From an uncultured Acidobacteriota bacterium (GTDB lineage: Bacteria; Acidobacteriota; Thermoanaerobaculia; Gp7-AA8), in contig CALMZP010000111.1 in assembly GCA_937870635.1 (NCBI GenBank), positions 1 to 44,731 of the forward strand: 44,731 bases of DNA, read 5' to 3'. This document shows, piece after piece, positions 30,154 to 38,539 of the stretch (the stretch's first letter is position 1; every line of letters begins with the position of its first letter). The translations under genes and the position numbers were made by a program. Below the pieces are notes generated by a model. It was not told where the DNA came from. It did not search any database and saw only the letters and a list, made by a program, of their open reading frames with translations.

Positions 30154-30156
30154 CCG
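30131..30156. repeat. Heptad array CCGTTAA at the end of the P1 peptidase gene
   Basis: Three CCGTTAA units (30133-30153) with partial flanks. They encode the C-terminal PLTVNR and the TAA stop of the peptidase in the same phase as in hutI (19655-19682). Confidence 0.9.
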
Positions 30157-30180
30157 AAGTGCGCTGGCGAGGATTCTGTG

Positions 30181-30324
30181 GTGGAGCCGCGGGCGATCCC
30201 GCCCGCCGATGGTGTTCCGCAAAAAGGCCGCGGGCGAGGTCGCCCGCGCTCCACTGATCTGCGTGCGAAACGCGAAACCCGTGCGGTCGCCATATCCGGT
30301 GGAGCGCGGGCGACCTCGCCCGCG
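30181..30324. repeat. Three copies of a GC-rich palindromic repeat
   Basis: Positions 30229-30254 and 30299-30324 are perfect 26-base reverse complements, GTGGAG followed by CGCGGGCGACCTCGCCCGCG. Each copy is itself a near-perfect hairpin, so the pair can fold locally or with each other. A third, diverged copy is at 30181-30207. They fill the space between the convergent P1 peptidase and DUF488 genes. No T-tract follows, so they are REP-like palindromes rather than classical terminators. Confidence 0.88.
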
Positions 30325-30344
30325 TCCGGTCCCTCCGTCGCACC

Positions 30345-30878
30345 TCAGAACCCCAGCTCCGCCTGCACGCCCACGGAGTACTCGACGTGGTCTCCGGCAA
30401 CCGACGCCAGTTTGCTCAGCTCGTGCGTGCGGCGCGACCCGGGACTGAGGATGTGAATCACGGTGAGACCGCGGCGGACCATCTCGTCGGACAGCATGTT
30501 GCGGTGGCAACGCCACGGAACCGCTTCGGCGCACATGTAAGCGGTCCGGCCTTCATGCGACACGAGCCGAGCCACCGCGGCCTGGAACTCCGGTGTGGCC
30601 ATGTAATCGGCGTATCCACGGAACTGGTCGCTCGTCAGCGCGACATTGGGCGAGTCGGGGCGAGGCTTGCGGCGCCCGCCGAGATCTTCGAAATGCTCGT
30701 AGATCAGGCCGGCCTCGGGGAGTGATCGTTCGAGAGCTTCCCGTGAAAACCACGGGTATCGCCGCGAGCCCGGGAACCGGCGGATGTCGGCGAGGCGGGT
30801 GATCCCCTCGTGCCGGAGCAGCGAGACGAGCTCGTCCAGGCTTCTTGTGGAATGGCCGATGGTGTAGATAAGTTGCAT
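30345..30878 (-). CDS. DUF488-family protein
   Basis: A 177-residue protein with the DUF488 signature: IYTIGHSTRSLDELVSLL at the N terminus, LADIRRFPGSRRYPWFSREAL, YEHFEDLGGRRKP and the CAEAVPWRCHRNMLSDEM block with conserved Cys and His. The family is widespread and small, and its function is unknown; the invariant Cys-x-E-x(5)-CHR suggests a catalytic or metal site. The start is reliable because TIGHS sits close to the N terminus throughout the family. Its ATG (30876-30878) overlaps the divergent desaturase ATG (30877-30879) in the sequence CATG. Confidence 0.9.
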   Translation of the reverse strand: MQLIYTIGHSTRSLDELVSLLRHEGITRLADIRRFPGSRRYPWFSREALERSLPEAGLIYEHFEDLGGRRKPRPDSPNVALTSDQFRGYADYMATPEFQAAVARLVSHEGRTAYMCAEAVPWRCHRNMLSDEMVRRGLTVIHILSPGSRRTHELSKLASVAGDHVEYSVGVQAELGF

Positions 30879-31884
30879 GTTTGCAGTGAACTACTACGCC
30901 GAACACGCGCAGCAGCTCAAACACGATCTCGCCCGGGAGATTTCAGCGGACGAGCTGCGTGTGCTGCACCGCAGACGGCCTCTGCTTCACGCGGCAGTTG
31001 CCGCTGCAAACTTCGGCGCTCTGATCGCAGCCGGCATCGCGATCACCATGCTCGATCGCTGGTATCTGTGGCTGCCGTTCGCGGTCGTGGCCGGTTTCGC
31101 CATTTTCAATTGCACGGTGCTCCTCCACGAGGTCGTCCATCACACGATCCTCAGCCGGCTGGATCGCCGCGCCTACCGGATCCTCGGCCTGCTCTACGCG
31201 ATCCCCAGCGGCATCTCCGCGTCCCAGTTCACCCGCTGGCATCTCGATCACCACGCCGAGCTCGGCTCGGACACGGAAGATCCGAAGCGGCATTACCTCT
31301 CCCCGAAGCTCAATGCGCGCTGGCTGAAGTTTCTGTACTTCACCCCCGCGCTGTTCCCGATTTACTTCCGCGCCGCGGCAAAGGAAACGGCGTCCTACGA
31401 GCCGGAGCTCAAGCGCCGTATCGCCCTCGAGCGTCTCGGTACCATCGCGTTTCAGCTCGGCGTCCTCGGAACCATTGCGTGGCTTGGCGGCTCGGGCCTG
31501 GCGTGGAAGCTCTACATGGTCCCGGTATTCTTCGTGTTCCCGGTCGCCTTTGCGCTGAACCGGCTCGGCCAGCACTACGACGTCGATCCCGATGATCCGG
31601 CGAAATGGGCGACCCTCGTCAAAGGGTCATGGTTCTGGGATCCGCTGTACCTTTTCTCGAACTACCACCTCGAGCATCACTACTTTCCCGGTGTCCCTTT
31701 CTACAACCTGCCGAGGCTGCAGCGTCTGCTGATGCCTTTCTACGAAAAACGCGGCATGACGCCGCGTTCTTATGGTTCGCTCGTGTGGAACTACCTGGTG
31801 CTGAACAGGAAGCCGCACACGAAGTGGGATGTCGTGGCGCCGTCCCCTACGCAAGCTCCTTCAGCGTCCGCTCCATCCGCTTGA
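30877..31884 (+). CDS. Fatty acid desaturase-family membrane protein
   Basis: A diiron membrane desaturase or hydroxylase of 335 residues. The three His boxes are HEVVHH (about 91-96), HLDHH (about 128-132) and HLEHHYFP (about 262-269). Membrane segments lie near 45-66, 70-90 and 180-215, and the Pro/Ser-rich tail is non-conserved. Substrate (acyl lipid, carotenoid or sterol-like) is not clear. A TAGATA box ends six bases before the ATG, suggesting a leaderless transcript; a GTG three codons later is another possible start. The last 38 bases overlap the convergent lat gene. Confidence 0.88.
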   Translation: MFAVNYYAEHAQQLKHDLAREISADELRVLHRRRPLLHAAVAAANFGALIAAGIAITMLDRWYLWLPFAVVAGFAIFNCTVLLHEVVHHTILSRLDRRAYRILGLLYAIPSGISASQFTRWHLDHHAELGSDTEDPKRHYLSPKLNARWLKFLYFTPALFPIYFRAAAKETASYEPELKRRIALERLGTIAFQLGVLGTIAWLGGSGLAWKLYMVPVFFVFPVAFALNRLGQHYDVDPDDPAKWATLVKGSWFWDPLYLFSNYHLEHHYFPGVPFYNLPRLQRLLMPFYEKRGMTPRSYGSLVWNYLVLNRKPHTKWDVVAPSPTQAPSASAPSA

Positions 31885-33202
31885 TCCCTTCCGCTGCTTC
31901 TTCCATCGAGAGGTTCAGAGGCGGACGGAAGCGCGCCGAGCGGTGGCCCGACGAGAGCACGAACACATCGTGATCCAGGAAGGCCTGAAGGGCCTTGTCG
32001 CGCACGTCGCCGGACGGAAGGTCGAACGCCGCCATCAGCGCCTTGCCGCGAACGTTCGAGACCAGGTTCGGGAACTCCTGCTGGAAACGCTCAAGCTCAC
32101 CGACGAAGTACGCGCCGACCTTCGCGGCGTTCTCGACGAGCTTCTCTTCTTCGATCACCTCGAAGTACCGCTGCGACCGGACCATATCGGTGAGGTTACC
32201 GCCCCACGTCGAGTTGATTCGCGACGAGACGATGAACACGTTGTCGTCGATGTCGAAGATGCGCTCGTTCGCTGCGAATCCGCACACCTGGGTCTTCTTG
32301 CCGAAACAGAACATGTCCGGCATGACGCCGTAATGCTCGAACGCCCACATCTTGCCGGTGATGCCGACGCCTGACTGCACCTCGTCGAAGATGAGGAGCA
32401 TGTCGTTCTCGTCACAGAGCTGCCGCACTGCGCGAAAGAACTCGGGGCGGAACTGGTTGTCGCCGCCCTCGCCCTGAATCGGTTCCATGATGAACGCGGC
32501 GATGTCGTCCCTGCGCTCGCTGAGAAAGCGTTTCGCCTGCTCCAGCGCTGCTTTCTCCCGCTTCTCGACGTCGGCGATGACTTCCTTGGTGAGCGGGAAC
32601 GTCAGCTTCGGGTTGTCGATGCGGGGCCAGTCGAACTTCGGGAAGTATTGGGTTTTCCGCGGATCGGCGGTGTTCGTCAGGGAGAGCGTGTAGCCGCTCC
32701 GGCCGTGGAACGCCTCTCGAAGATGCATGACCTGCATCCCCTTTTCTTCCTTCATGCCCTTCCTGAGGTTCTTGCGGATCTTCCAGTCGAACGCCGTTTT
32801 GAGCGCGTTTTCGATGCCGAGGGAGCCGCCTTCGATGAAGAACATGTGCTTGTTGAAGGGCGGGGGAACGGCGACGCGGGCAAAGGTTTCCACGAATTCC
32901 GCCATGTACGTCGTGTAGATGTCGGAATTCGCCGGCTTGTTGAGGGCGACGTCGGCGATCTTTTCGCGGAACTCGGGGTTGTCGAGGCGGGGATGGTTGT
33001 AACCGATCGGGATCGAAGCGAAGTTCGTGAAGAAGTCGAGGACATTGCGGCCGCGCTTCGCGTCGAAGACCCACGATCCGCGGGACTTCTTGAGATCCAT
33101 GACGATCTCGTAACCATCGGCGAGCATGTGCCGGGAGAGGACCGAGTGCACGTCGGCAGGCTGCACGTGGATCCGGCGGTTTGTGATCGAGGAAACGGGC
33201 AT
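31847..33202 (-). CDS. lat: L-lysine 6-transaminase
   Basis: Transfers the epsilon-amino group of lysine to 2-oxoglutarate, giving 2-aminoadipate semialdehyde (cyclising to piperideine-6-carboxylate). The 451-residue class III aminotransferase has FFIEGGSLGIENALKTAFDWK, EAFHGRSGYTLSLTNT, IMEPIQGEGGDNQF, LIFDEVQSGVG (D273) and the PLP lysine in CFGKKTQVCGF (K302/K303). The GKKTQVCG wording is characteristic of lysine epsilon-aminotransferases. The start ATG 33202 has AGGAG at 5-base spacing. It is transcribed away from a thiolase gene across a 106-base region with a palindromic operator candidate. Confidence 0.93.
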   Translation of the reverse strand: MPVSSITNRRIHVQPADVHSVLSRHMLADGYEIVMDLKKSRGSWVFDAKRGRNVLDFFTNFASIPIGYNHPRLDNPEFREKIADVALNKPANSDIYTTYMAEFVETFARVAVPPPFNKHMFFIEGGSLGIENALKTAFDWKIRKNLRKGMKEEKGMQVMHLREAFHGRSGYTLSLTNTADPRKTQYFPKFDWPRIDNPKLTFPLTKEVIADVEKREKAALEQAKRFLSERRDDIAAFIMEPIQGEGGDNQFRPEFFRAVRQLCDENDMLLIFDEVQSGVGITGKMWAFEHYGVMPDMFCFGKKTQVCGFAANERIFDIDDNVFIVSSRINSTWGGNLTDMVRSQRYFEVIEEEKLVENAAKVGAYFVGELERFQQEFPNLVSNVRGKALMAAFDLPSGDVRDKALQAFLDHDVFVLSSGHRSARFRPPLNLSMEEAAEGIKRMERTLKELA

Positions 33203-33222
33203 CTTGACTCCTGGTGAAGAGG

Positions 33223-33249
33223 TTGACATCCGTGTGACACGGATATCTG
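33223..33249. promoter_or_regulatory. Palindromic operator candidate between lat and thiolase
   Basis: ATCCGTGT-G-ACACGGAT (33228-33244) is a perfect 8-bp inverted repeat with a one-base centre, in the middle of the divergent space. It overlaps a TTGACA -35 box (33223-33228) directed towards the thiolase gene; the corresponding -10 box is weak (TATCTG or TCTGAT around 33244-33251). The symmetry and place suit a dimeric repressor or activator controlling both genes; the regulator is unknown. Confidence 0.5.
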
Positions 33250-33308
33250 ATTGCAGAGCGGTGATCTTATCAAAGGCAACCGCCACGCTTCAGGGAGACT
33301 CACATCAC

Positions 33309-34487
<1,179 letters not shown>

Positions 34488-34614
34488 ACCGTTAGCCGTT
34501 AGCCGTTAGCCGGCAACGCGGGTCGCGGCAAGCACGTCAGGATGACGTGGGGCTACACTCGCCACGGCTAACGGCTAACGGCTAACGGCTAACGGCTAAC
34601 GGTGAACGGTTAAC
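34488..34614. repeat. Inverted heptad-repeat element, unit GTTAGCC, around the conserved core
   Basis: Three GTTAGCC units (34491-34511) are followed by a core of about 54 bases. After it come five GGCTAAC units (34566-34600), one GGTGAAC and one GGTTAAC (34601-34614). The arms are reverse complements. The last unit equals the CCGTTAA-type unit of the other arrays, so GTTAGCC and GTTAACC are variants of one lineage. The core end (34537-34563, TCAGGATGACG...CACTCGCC) matches 14123-14151. The element fills the space between the thiolase and the dehalogenase pseudogene and encodes the latter's C terminus. Confidence 0.92.
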
Positions 34615-35129
34615 GCCGTCCGCGAGCTCCGCGAGCGTCCGGAACTCCATCGCCGGCTGTCCGCCCGGCAGCGCCCGGTGAGAGTGGCGGTTGATCCACG
34701 CTGTCGGGATGCGAGGGCGTTCGCGGGGACGATGTCGTGGAAGTTGCTCTGCGCGGCGTGCATCCAGCGGTGATTGCCGATCTTTCTGCGCGCTTCTTCG
34801 AAATGTGCGCGGTCCGGTTTGTAGGATTTGACCTGATGTGCCGTGACGATGATGTCGAAGGCCACCGGGAAATGGCGACGGGTTCCTTCGAGAAGATCGT
34901 CGTCGACGTTCGTGTGGGCGGCGCTCTCGCTCAGGACGGAGCGGTAGCTCCGATACCCCTCGGCTTCCACCTTGCGTTCGTTCGTCGCGTAGGTCTCGAT
35001 GATTCGCGACTCGTCGAGACGGACGCCGTCTTGCGCAGCGGCTTTACCGAATACGGTGCGGATCCCCTCTTCCCAGTCGATCAGCGTCCCATAACGGTCG
35101 AAAGTGATGACTTCGAATGCCGCATCCAT
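34582..35129 (-). pseudogene. Haloacid dehalogenase-like hydrolase, frameshifted
   Basis: The N-terminal part is a type II haloacid dehalogenase-like HAD protein: VITFDRYGTLIDWEEGI with the nucleophilic Asp11, then FDIIVTAHQVKSYKPDRAHFEEA with the Lys, and WMHAAQSNFHDIVPANAL. After ANAL the frame continues as unrelated sequence. One base is missing near 34711-34713, where family members read ALGIP. Shifting the frame there restores IPTAWINRHSHRALPGG and MEFRTLAELADG and runs to a TAG at 34582-34584. Unshifted, the ORF stops at 34596 with the tail ALTVHR. This is either a real inactivating deletion or a sequencing or assembly error. In both frames the C terminus is encoded by heptad repeats. 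Confidence 0.8.
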
Positions 35130-35238
35130 CCGGCGATTATGGTGCCTTCGGTCGTTTCGTGAGCCAGATCACAACGTCGCGATGATTTGCGGGCGAGATT
35201 CATCTCGCTTAAGCTTGGGGCTCGGTCCCCCCTAAGAC

Positions 35239-36213
35239 ATGCACGAGGCATCTGCACGCAATCTCCGGACGGTGGAGCGCTTTCTGCTCGTTCCCCCGTT
35301 AGCGGCTCATTTCGGGACGTCGACAGTCTCAATCTGCGATATCTCCGCGCGCGGTGCGCGGTTCCGGCACGACGTTCCGCTCGAGACCGGGAGAAAGGGC
35401 GCGCTGCGCGTGCCGATGGAGGGGCGGGCGGCACCGTTGAACGTCGAGGCCGTCGTCGTCTGGACGCAACCCGACGGCGGCCGTTTCCTTTCCGGCGTTC
35501 GCACCTACGGCGCCCCCGAGGTCGTTCACGCGCTCATCTCGCAGCTTCAGATGTCGAACCGCTCGAACCGGATCGAGGAGTTGCGCGCGGCGGATCGTTT
35601 CTTCATCGCGCCGTCGCTCGATGGACGGTTCGGATCGGATGCCGTACGGATCGAAAATCTGTCAGCTCGCGGTGCGCGCATCGAGCTGCGGCAGCGTCAC
35701 GACGTCGGCGTTTCACTGCCGCTTGCGTTTCGTGTGCCCGACACGACTCACGACGTCGTCGTCAGCGCCTCGGTCATGTGGACCTCGGTCAAATCGATCA
35801 ACGGCACTGGCGCATCGTCCTATCGCGCCGGACTTCTGGTCGCAACGAAACCCGAGCTGATGCGCCTGTCGATCGCCCAGTTATGCGATGAAGGCAGGGC
35901 TACGCTCGACACGACCTCGCTCGCGCTGAAGCTGAAGATCATGCGCGCGCGCGCACGGCAGTTCGGCAAGCCGGGCGAGACGGGGGTCGCCTCCGAACAA
36001 TACCTCCTCATCCAGGGTGTCCGCGAAGAGTTGCGCCTCAATCCGGACGAAGCGATGCACTGGTATCGGCGCGCGAGGATCGTGATCAACGACCAGGCGA
36101 CCCGCAGCGTCGCTCCGATGATCGCCGATCACCCTGATGCTCTGGCCGTGTGGGAGTATCTCGACCGGTCGGTCGATCCGAGCATCGTCGGGCGCGCGTT
36201 CGGGCTCAGCTGA
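35239..36213 (+). CDS. Tandem PilZ-domain protein
   Basis: A 324-residue cytoplasmic protein with two PilZ-like domains. Domain 1 has R10-T-V-E-R14 and D34-I-S36-A-R-G39 (RxxxR and DxSxxG, the c-di-GMP-binding motifs). Domain 2 has RAADR near 117-121 and NLSARGA near 141-147. The domain core pattern AVVVWTQPDGGRFLSGVR / SASVMWTS.YRAGLLV occurs in both, so they come from a duplication. The last 110 residues form a helical domain of unknown function (RARARQFGKPGE..REELRLNPDEAMHWYRRARI). It probably reads c-di-GMP levels. No clear Shine-Dalgarno sequence; the upstream 109 bases are shared with the divergent dehalogenase remnant. Confidence 0.85.
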   Translation: MHEASARNLRTVERFLLVPPLAAHFGTSTVSICDISARGARFRHDVPLETGRKGALRVPMEGRAAPLNVEAVVVWTQPDGGRFLSGVRTYGAPEVVHALISQLQMSNRSNRIEELRAADRFFIAPSLDGRFGSDAVRIENLSARGARIELRQRHDVGVSLPLAFRVPDTTHDVVVSASVMWTSVKSINGTGASSYRAGLLVATKPELMRLSIAQLCDEGRATLDTTSLALKLKIMRARARQFGKPGETGVASEQYLLIQGVREELRLNPDEAMHWYRRARIVINDQATRSVAPMIADHPDALAVWEYLDRSVDPSIVGRAFGLS

Positions 36214-36238
36214 GTACCGGCAGCGGTGGTGGTCCTTC

Positions 36239-36342
36239 TGTCATCCCGAGCGTAGCGAGGGACCTGGGCGTGAAGGGGGGCGCGAAGATCCAGCTATGTG
36301 CCGCCCGCGCGCCCAGGTCCCTCGCTCACGCTCGGGATGACA
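36239..36342. repeat. Inverted repeat of the TCATCCCGAGCG family
   Basis: The arms 36239-36270 and 36310-36342 are reverse complements except for one inserted base, forming a stem of about 32 bp around a 39-base loop. The same arm sequence occurs at 35-66 and 105-136. It lies between the convergent PilZ and queG genes and may stop transcription in both directions or protect 3' ends. Confidence 0.88.
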
Positions 36343-36355
36343 CGCTTTGCGATCC

Positions 36356-37285
36356 TCACCCTTTGATCGCGCGCACATTCCGCTGCATGCCGGCCAGCTT
36401 CGCGCGCTTCACGGGACTCTTCGAAAAGAGTTTCGAGAAATCGGCCTGCTGGAACTTCAGGAGATCGGTGACGGGCGTGCCGCGATATTCGTCCCGTGCT
36501 GTGAAGGCCGGATGCGCCTCCGCCGGCGCGCGATTCCACGGGCACACCTCCTGGCAGATGTCGCATCCGAAGGCGTTGCCGGCGAGGTGACCGCCGATGT
36601 TTGCCGGCAGATCGCCACGATGCTCGATCGTGCCGTAGCTGATGCAGTCTTCGGAGGCGACCGTACGATTCGGGAGAATGGCGCCGGTCGGACAGGCGTC
36701 GACGCACCTCGTGCAGGTCCCGCAGCGGTCGGCGACCGCCGCAGCCGCAATGTCGTTCTCGAGCGATGTGAGGAGCGTGCCGATGAAAAAGTACGAACCA
36801 TGCTCGTCGTGGATCAGCATACCGTTCCGCCCGATCCAGCCAAGTCCGGCCTGCGCTGCGGCGGCACGGTCCGAGAGCGGACCGGTATCGACGTATCGCC
36901 AGGTCTTCGATCGGGGTGCGATCTGTGTGAGCCGCTCCTCGAACTTCCGCAGGATGCGATCGAGCACGTCGTGATAGTCGTCTCCCAGGGCGTACCGGGC
37001 GATGTGATTGCTGAGAGCGTCCTCGGGCGCGTGCGGACGCTCCGATGAATACGGCACGAGGATGGCGATGATCGACCGCGCCCAGGGAAACCGTTGCGAC
37101 GGGTTCATGCGCACGTCCCGATTCTTTGCCAGGTAGTACATCGAGGCGTGATGACCGTTCCCGATCCACTCGTCATACAGAGGCGCATGTTCGTCGGCCA
37201 GGTTGCTCGCGCCGATGCGCAGCACTCCCTCGTCGCGCGCGATGCGCTCCAGCAGGGGCCAGACTTCGGACAGTCGCGTGATCAT
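36356..37285 (-). CDS. queG: Epoxyqueuosine reductase
   Basis: Catalyses the last step of queuosine synthesis, reduction of epoxyqueuosine in tRNA, using cobalamin and two 4Fe-4S clusters. The 309-residue protein has the N-terminal cobalamin-binding DUF1730 region (SIIAILVPYSSERP), the catalytic Asp134 in YVDTGPLSDR, AGLGWIGRNGMLI, the ferredoxin motifs C188-GT-C191-TR-C194-VDA-C198-P and C241-DI-C244-QEV-C248-P, plus C214. It is shorter than QueG with C-terminal HEAT repeats, which is normal for part of the family. ATG 37285 overlaps the metallophosphoesterase stop as ATGA. No other queuosine gene is nearby. Confidence 0.94.
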   Translation of the reverse strand: MITRLSEVWPLLERIARDEGVLRIGASNLADEHAPLYDEWIGNGHHASMYYLAKNRDVRMNPSQRFPWARSIIAILVPYSSERPHAPEDALSNHIARYALGDDYHDVLDRILRKFEERLTQIAPRSKTWRYVDTGPLSDRAAAAQAGLGWIGRNGMLIHDEHGSYFFIGTLLTSLENDIAAAAVADRCGTCTRCVDACPTGAILPNRTVASEDCISYGTIEHRGDLPANIGGHLAGNAFGCDICQEVCPWNRAPAEAHPAFTARDEYRGTPVTDLLKFQQADFSKLFSKSPVKRAKLAGMQRNVRAIKG

Positions 37286-38499
37286 GGTTTCGTACGGCCG
37301 CCCTGCCGGAGGACGAAGGTCGCGATCTCCGGGCGGCAGAGGATGCGCAGCGGCGGAATCGCTCCGATGCCGCGGCTGACGTACATCAACACGTTGTTCA
37401 CACGATGAAATCCAGACGCGAACCGCGTTTCGTACCGGGAAGGCACCACCACCGCGCCGAAGAAGGGAAAGCGGATCTGGCCGCCGTGTGTATGCCCGCA
37501 CAGCATCAGATCCGCGCGCCGCCCCGCCATGTCCATGATCAGATCGGGATGGTGCGTGAGGACGATGCGAGGACCCCAGCGCAGCCCGGCAAACGCAGCG
37601 TCGAGATCGGGCTCGCCGCGATAGACCTCGTCGATGCCCACGAGCGGCAGTTCCGCGCTGCCACGCCGCAGGACCGCGGAGCGGTTGATGATGAACTGCA
37701 CGCCACGCTCGGACATGGCCTTCCGCACGTCAGCGCCGCCCGCCCAGTAATCGTGGTTCCCGAGAACGGCGAAGATTCCGTCGCGGGCGACGAGACCGGC
37801 GACCAGAGTCTCCGCCATCAGCGGGATATGGCGATGCCAGGTCACGAAGTCGCCGCCGAGAAGAATCACATCAGGTTCGAATCGATTCGTCTGTGCGACC
37901 ACTTCCTCGTAGAAATGGGGGCGGATGACGCGCGCGACGTGTGTATCCGTGAGGAAAGCGATGCGGTATCCATCGAAAGCCTCGGGCAGATCGTCGACGA
38001 ACACTTCGTGCTTCGTGATCTCGATGTCGTAGACGTCGTTATGCGCCCCCAGCCTGCGCAGCCATCCGAACGGTATGTGCGCGCGTCGGATCGTGACCAG
38101 TTCCGGCGGATGGTCTCGAACTCCTTGGGGACGCTCCTCACCCTTCGCCCGGATACGGATCGTCTCGACGATCCAGTAGACGCCGACCGCCGCTGCGATC
38201 ATCAGCCATCCCAGTCCGGCCTTCCCCAGCATCGTGTCCCAGTCGACACGCTCGATTGCCTCGGGCGTCACTCGATCGATGACCTCACGCCGCAGCATCC
38301 AGTCGATCCATCGATGCAGAGGCCAGAAGAGCGATGTGAGGATCAGCAGCACGATCGGAGTGATCCACATCAGCGGGGCCCACGGACTCTTCTCGTGCCG
38401 GTGGCTGCCGAAGACGAGACGATTCATCACGAAGAGAAAGATTCGCGCGTCGCCGAGGAGCGCAAAGGCGAGGAGCAGGAAGAAGAAAAACCGGAGCAC
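37282..38499 (-). CDS. Membrane-anchored metallophosphoesterase
   Basis: A 405-residue protein with three N-terminal membrane helices (about 1-23, 38-58, 90-110) followed by a calcineurin-like phosphoesterase domain: IAFLTDTHVAR, VILLGGDFVTW, FAVLGNHDYWAGG, IVLTHHPD and MLCGHTHGGQIRFPFFG, which supply the dimetal ligands. It resembles the YkuE/YpbG type, which act on the membrane surface, possibly on phospholipid-linked substrates; the true substrate is unknown. The start is taken as GTG 38499, before the first hydrophobic segment, without a clear Shine-Dalgarno sequence. It is divergent from the S9 peptidase gene across 40 bases. Confidence 0.86.
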   Translation of the reverse strand: MLRFFFFLLLAFALLGDARIFLFVMNRLVFGSHRHEKSPWAPLMWITPIVLLILTSLFWPLHRWIDWMLRREVIDRVTPEAIERVDWDTMLGKAGLGWLMIAAAVGVYWIVETIRIRAKGEERPQGVRDHPPELVTIRRAHIPFGWLRRLGAHNDVYDIEITKHEVFVDDLPEAFDGYRIAFLTDTHVARVIRPHFYEEVVAQTNRFEPDVILLGGDFVTWHRHIPLMAETLVAGLVARDGIFAVLGNHDYWAGGADVRKAMSERGVQFIINRSAVLRRGSAELPLVGIDEVYRGEPDLDAAFAGLRWGPRIVLTHHPDLIMDMAGRRADLMLCGHTHGGQIRFPFFGAVVVPSRYETRFASGFHRVNNVLMYVSRGIGAIPPLRILCRPEIATFVLRQGGRTKP

Positions 38500-38507
38500 G
38501 TGCGTGA

Positions 38508-38532
38508 TGGTATCGTCTGCGGCCTCAGGAGG
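38508..38532 (+). promoter_or_regulatory. Candidate promoter and strong ribosome-binding site of the S9 peptidase gene
   Basis: TGGTATCGT (38508-38516) is an extended -10 type box (TGnTATnnT), as at 6051-6059. AGGAGG at 38527-38532 is a full Shine-Dalgarno sequence seven bases before the ATG at 38540. Confidence 0.4.
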
Positions 38533-38539
38533 ACCCGGG

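Noticed and set aside
36214-36355. Possible insertion-sequence remnant
   Set aside because: The inverted repeat is short, has no transposase fragment and belongs to a dispersed palindrome family also seen at 1-265.
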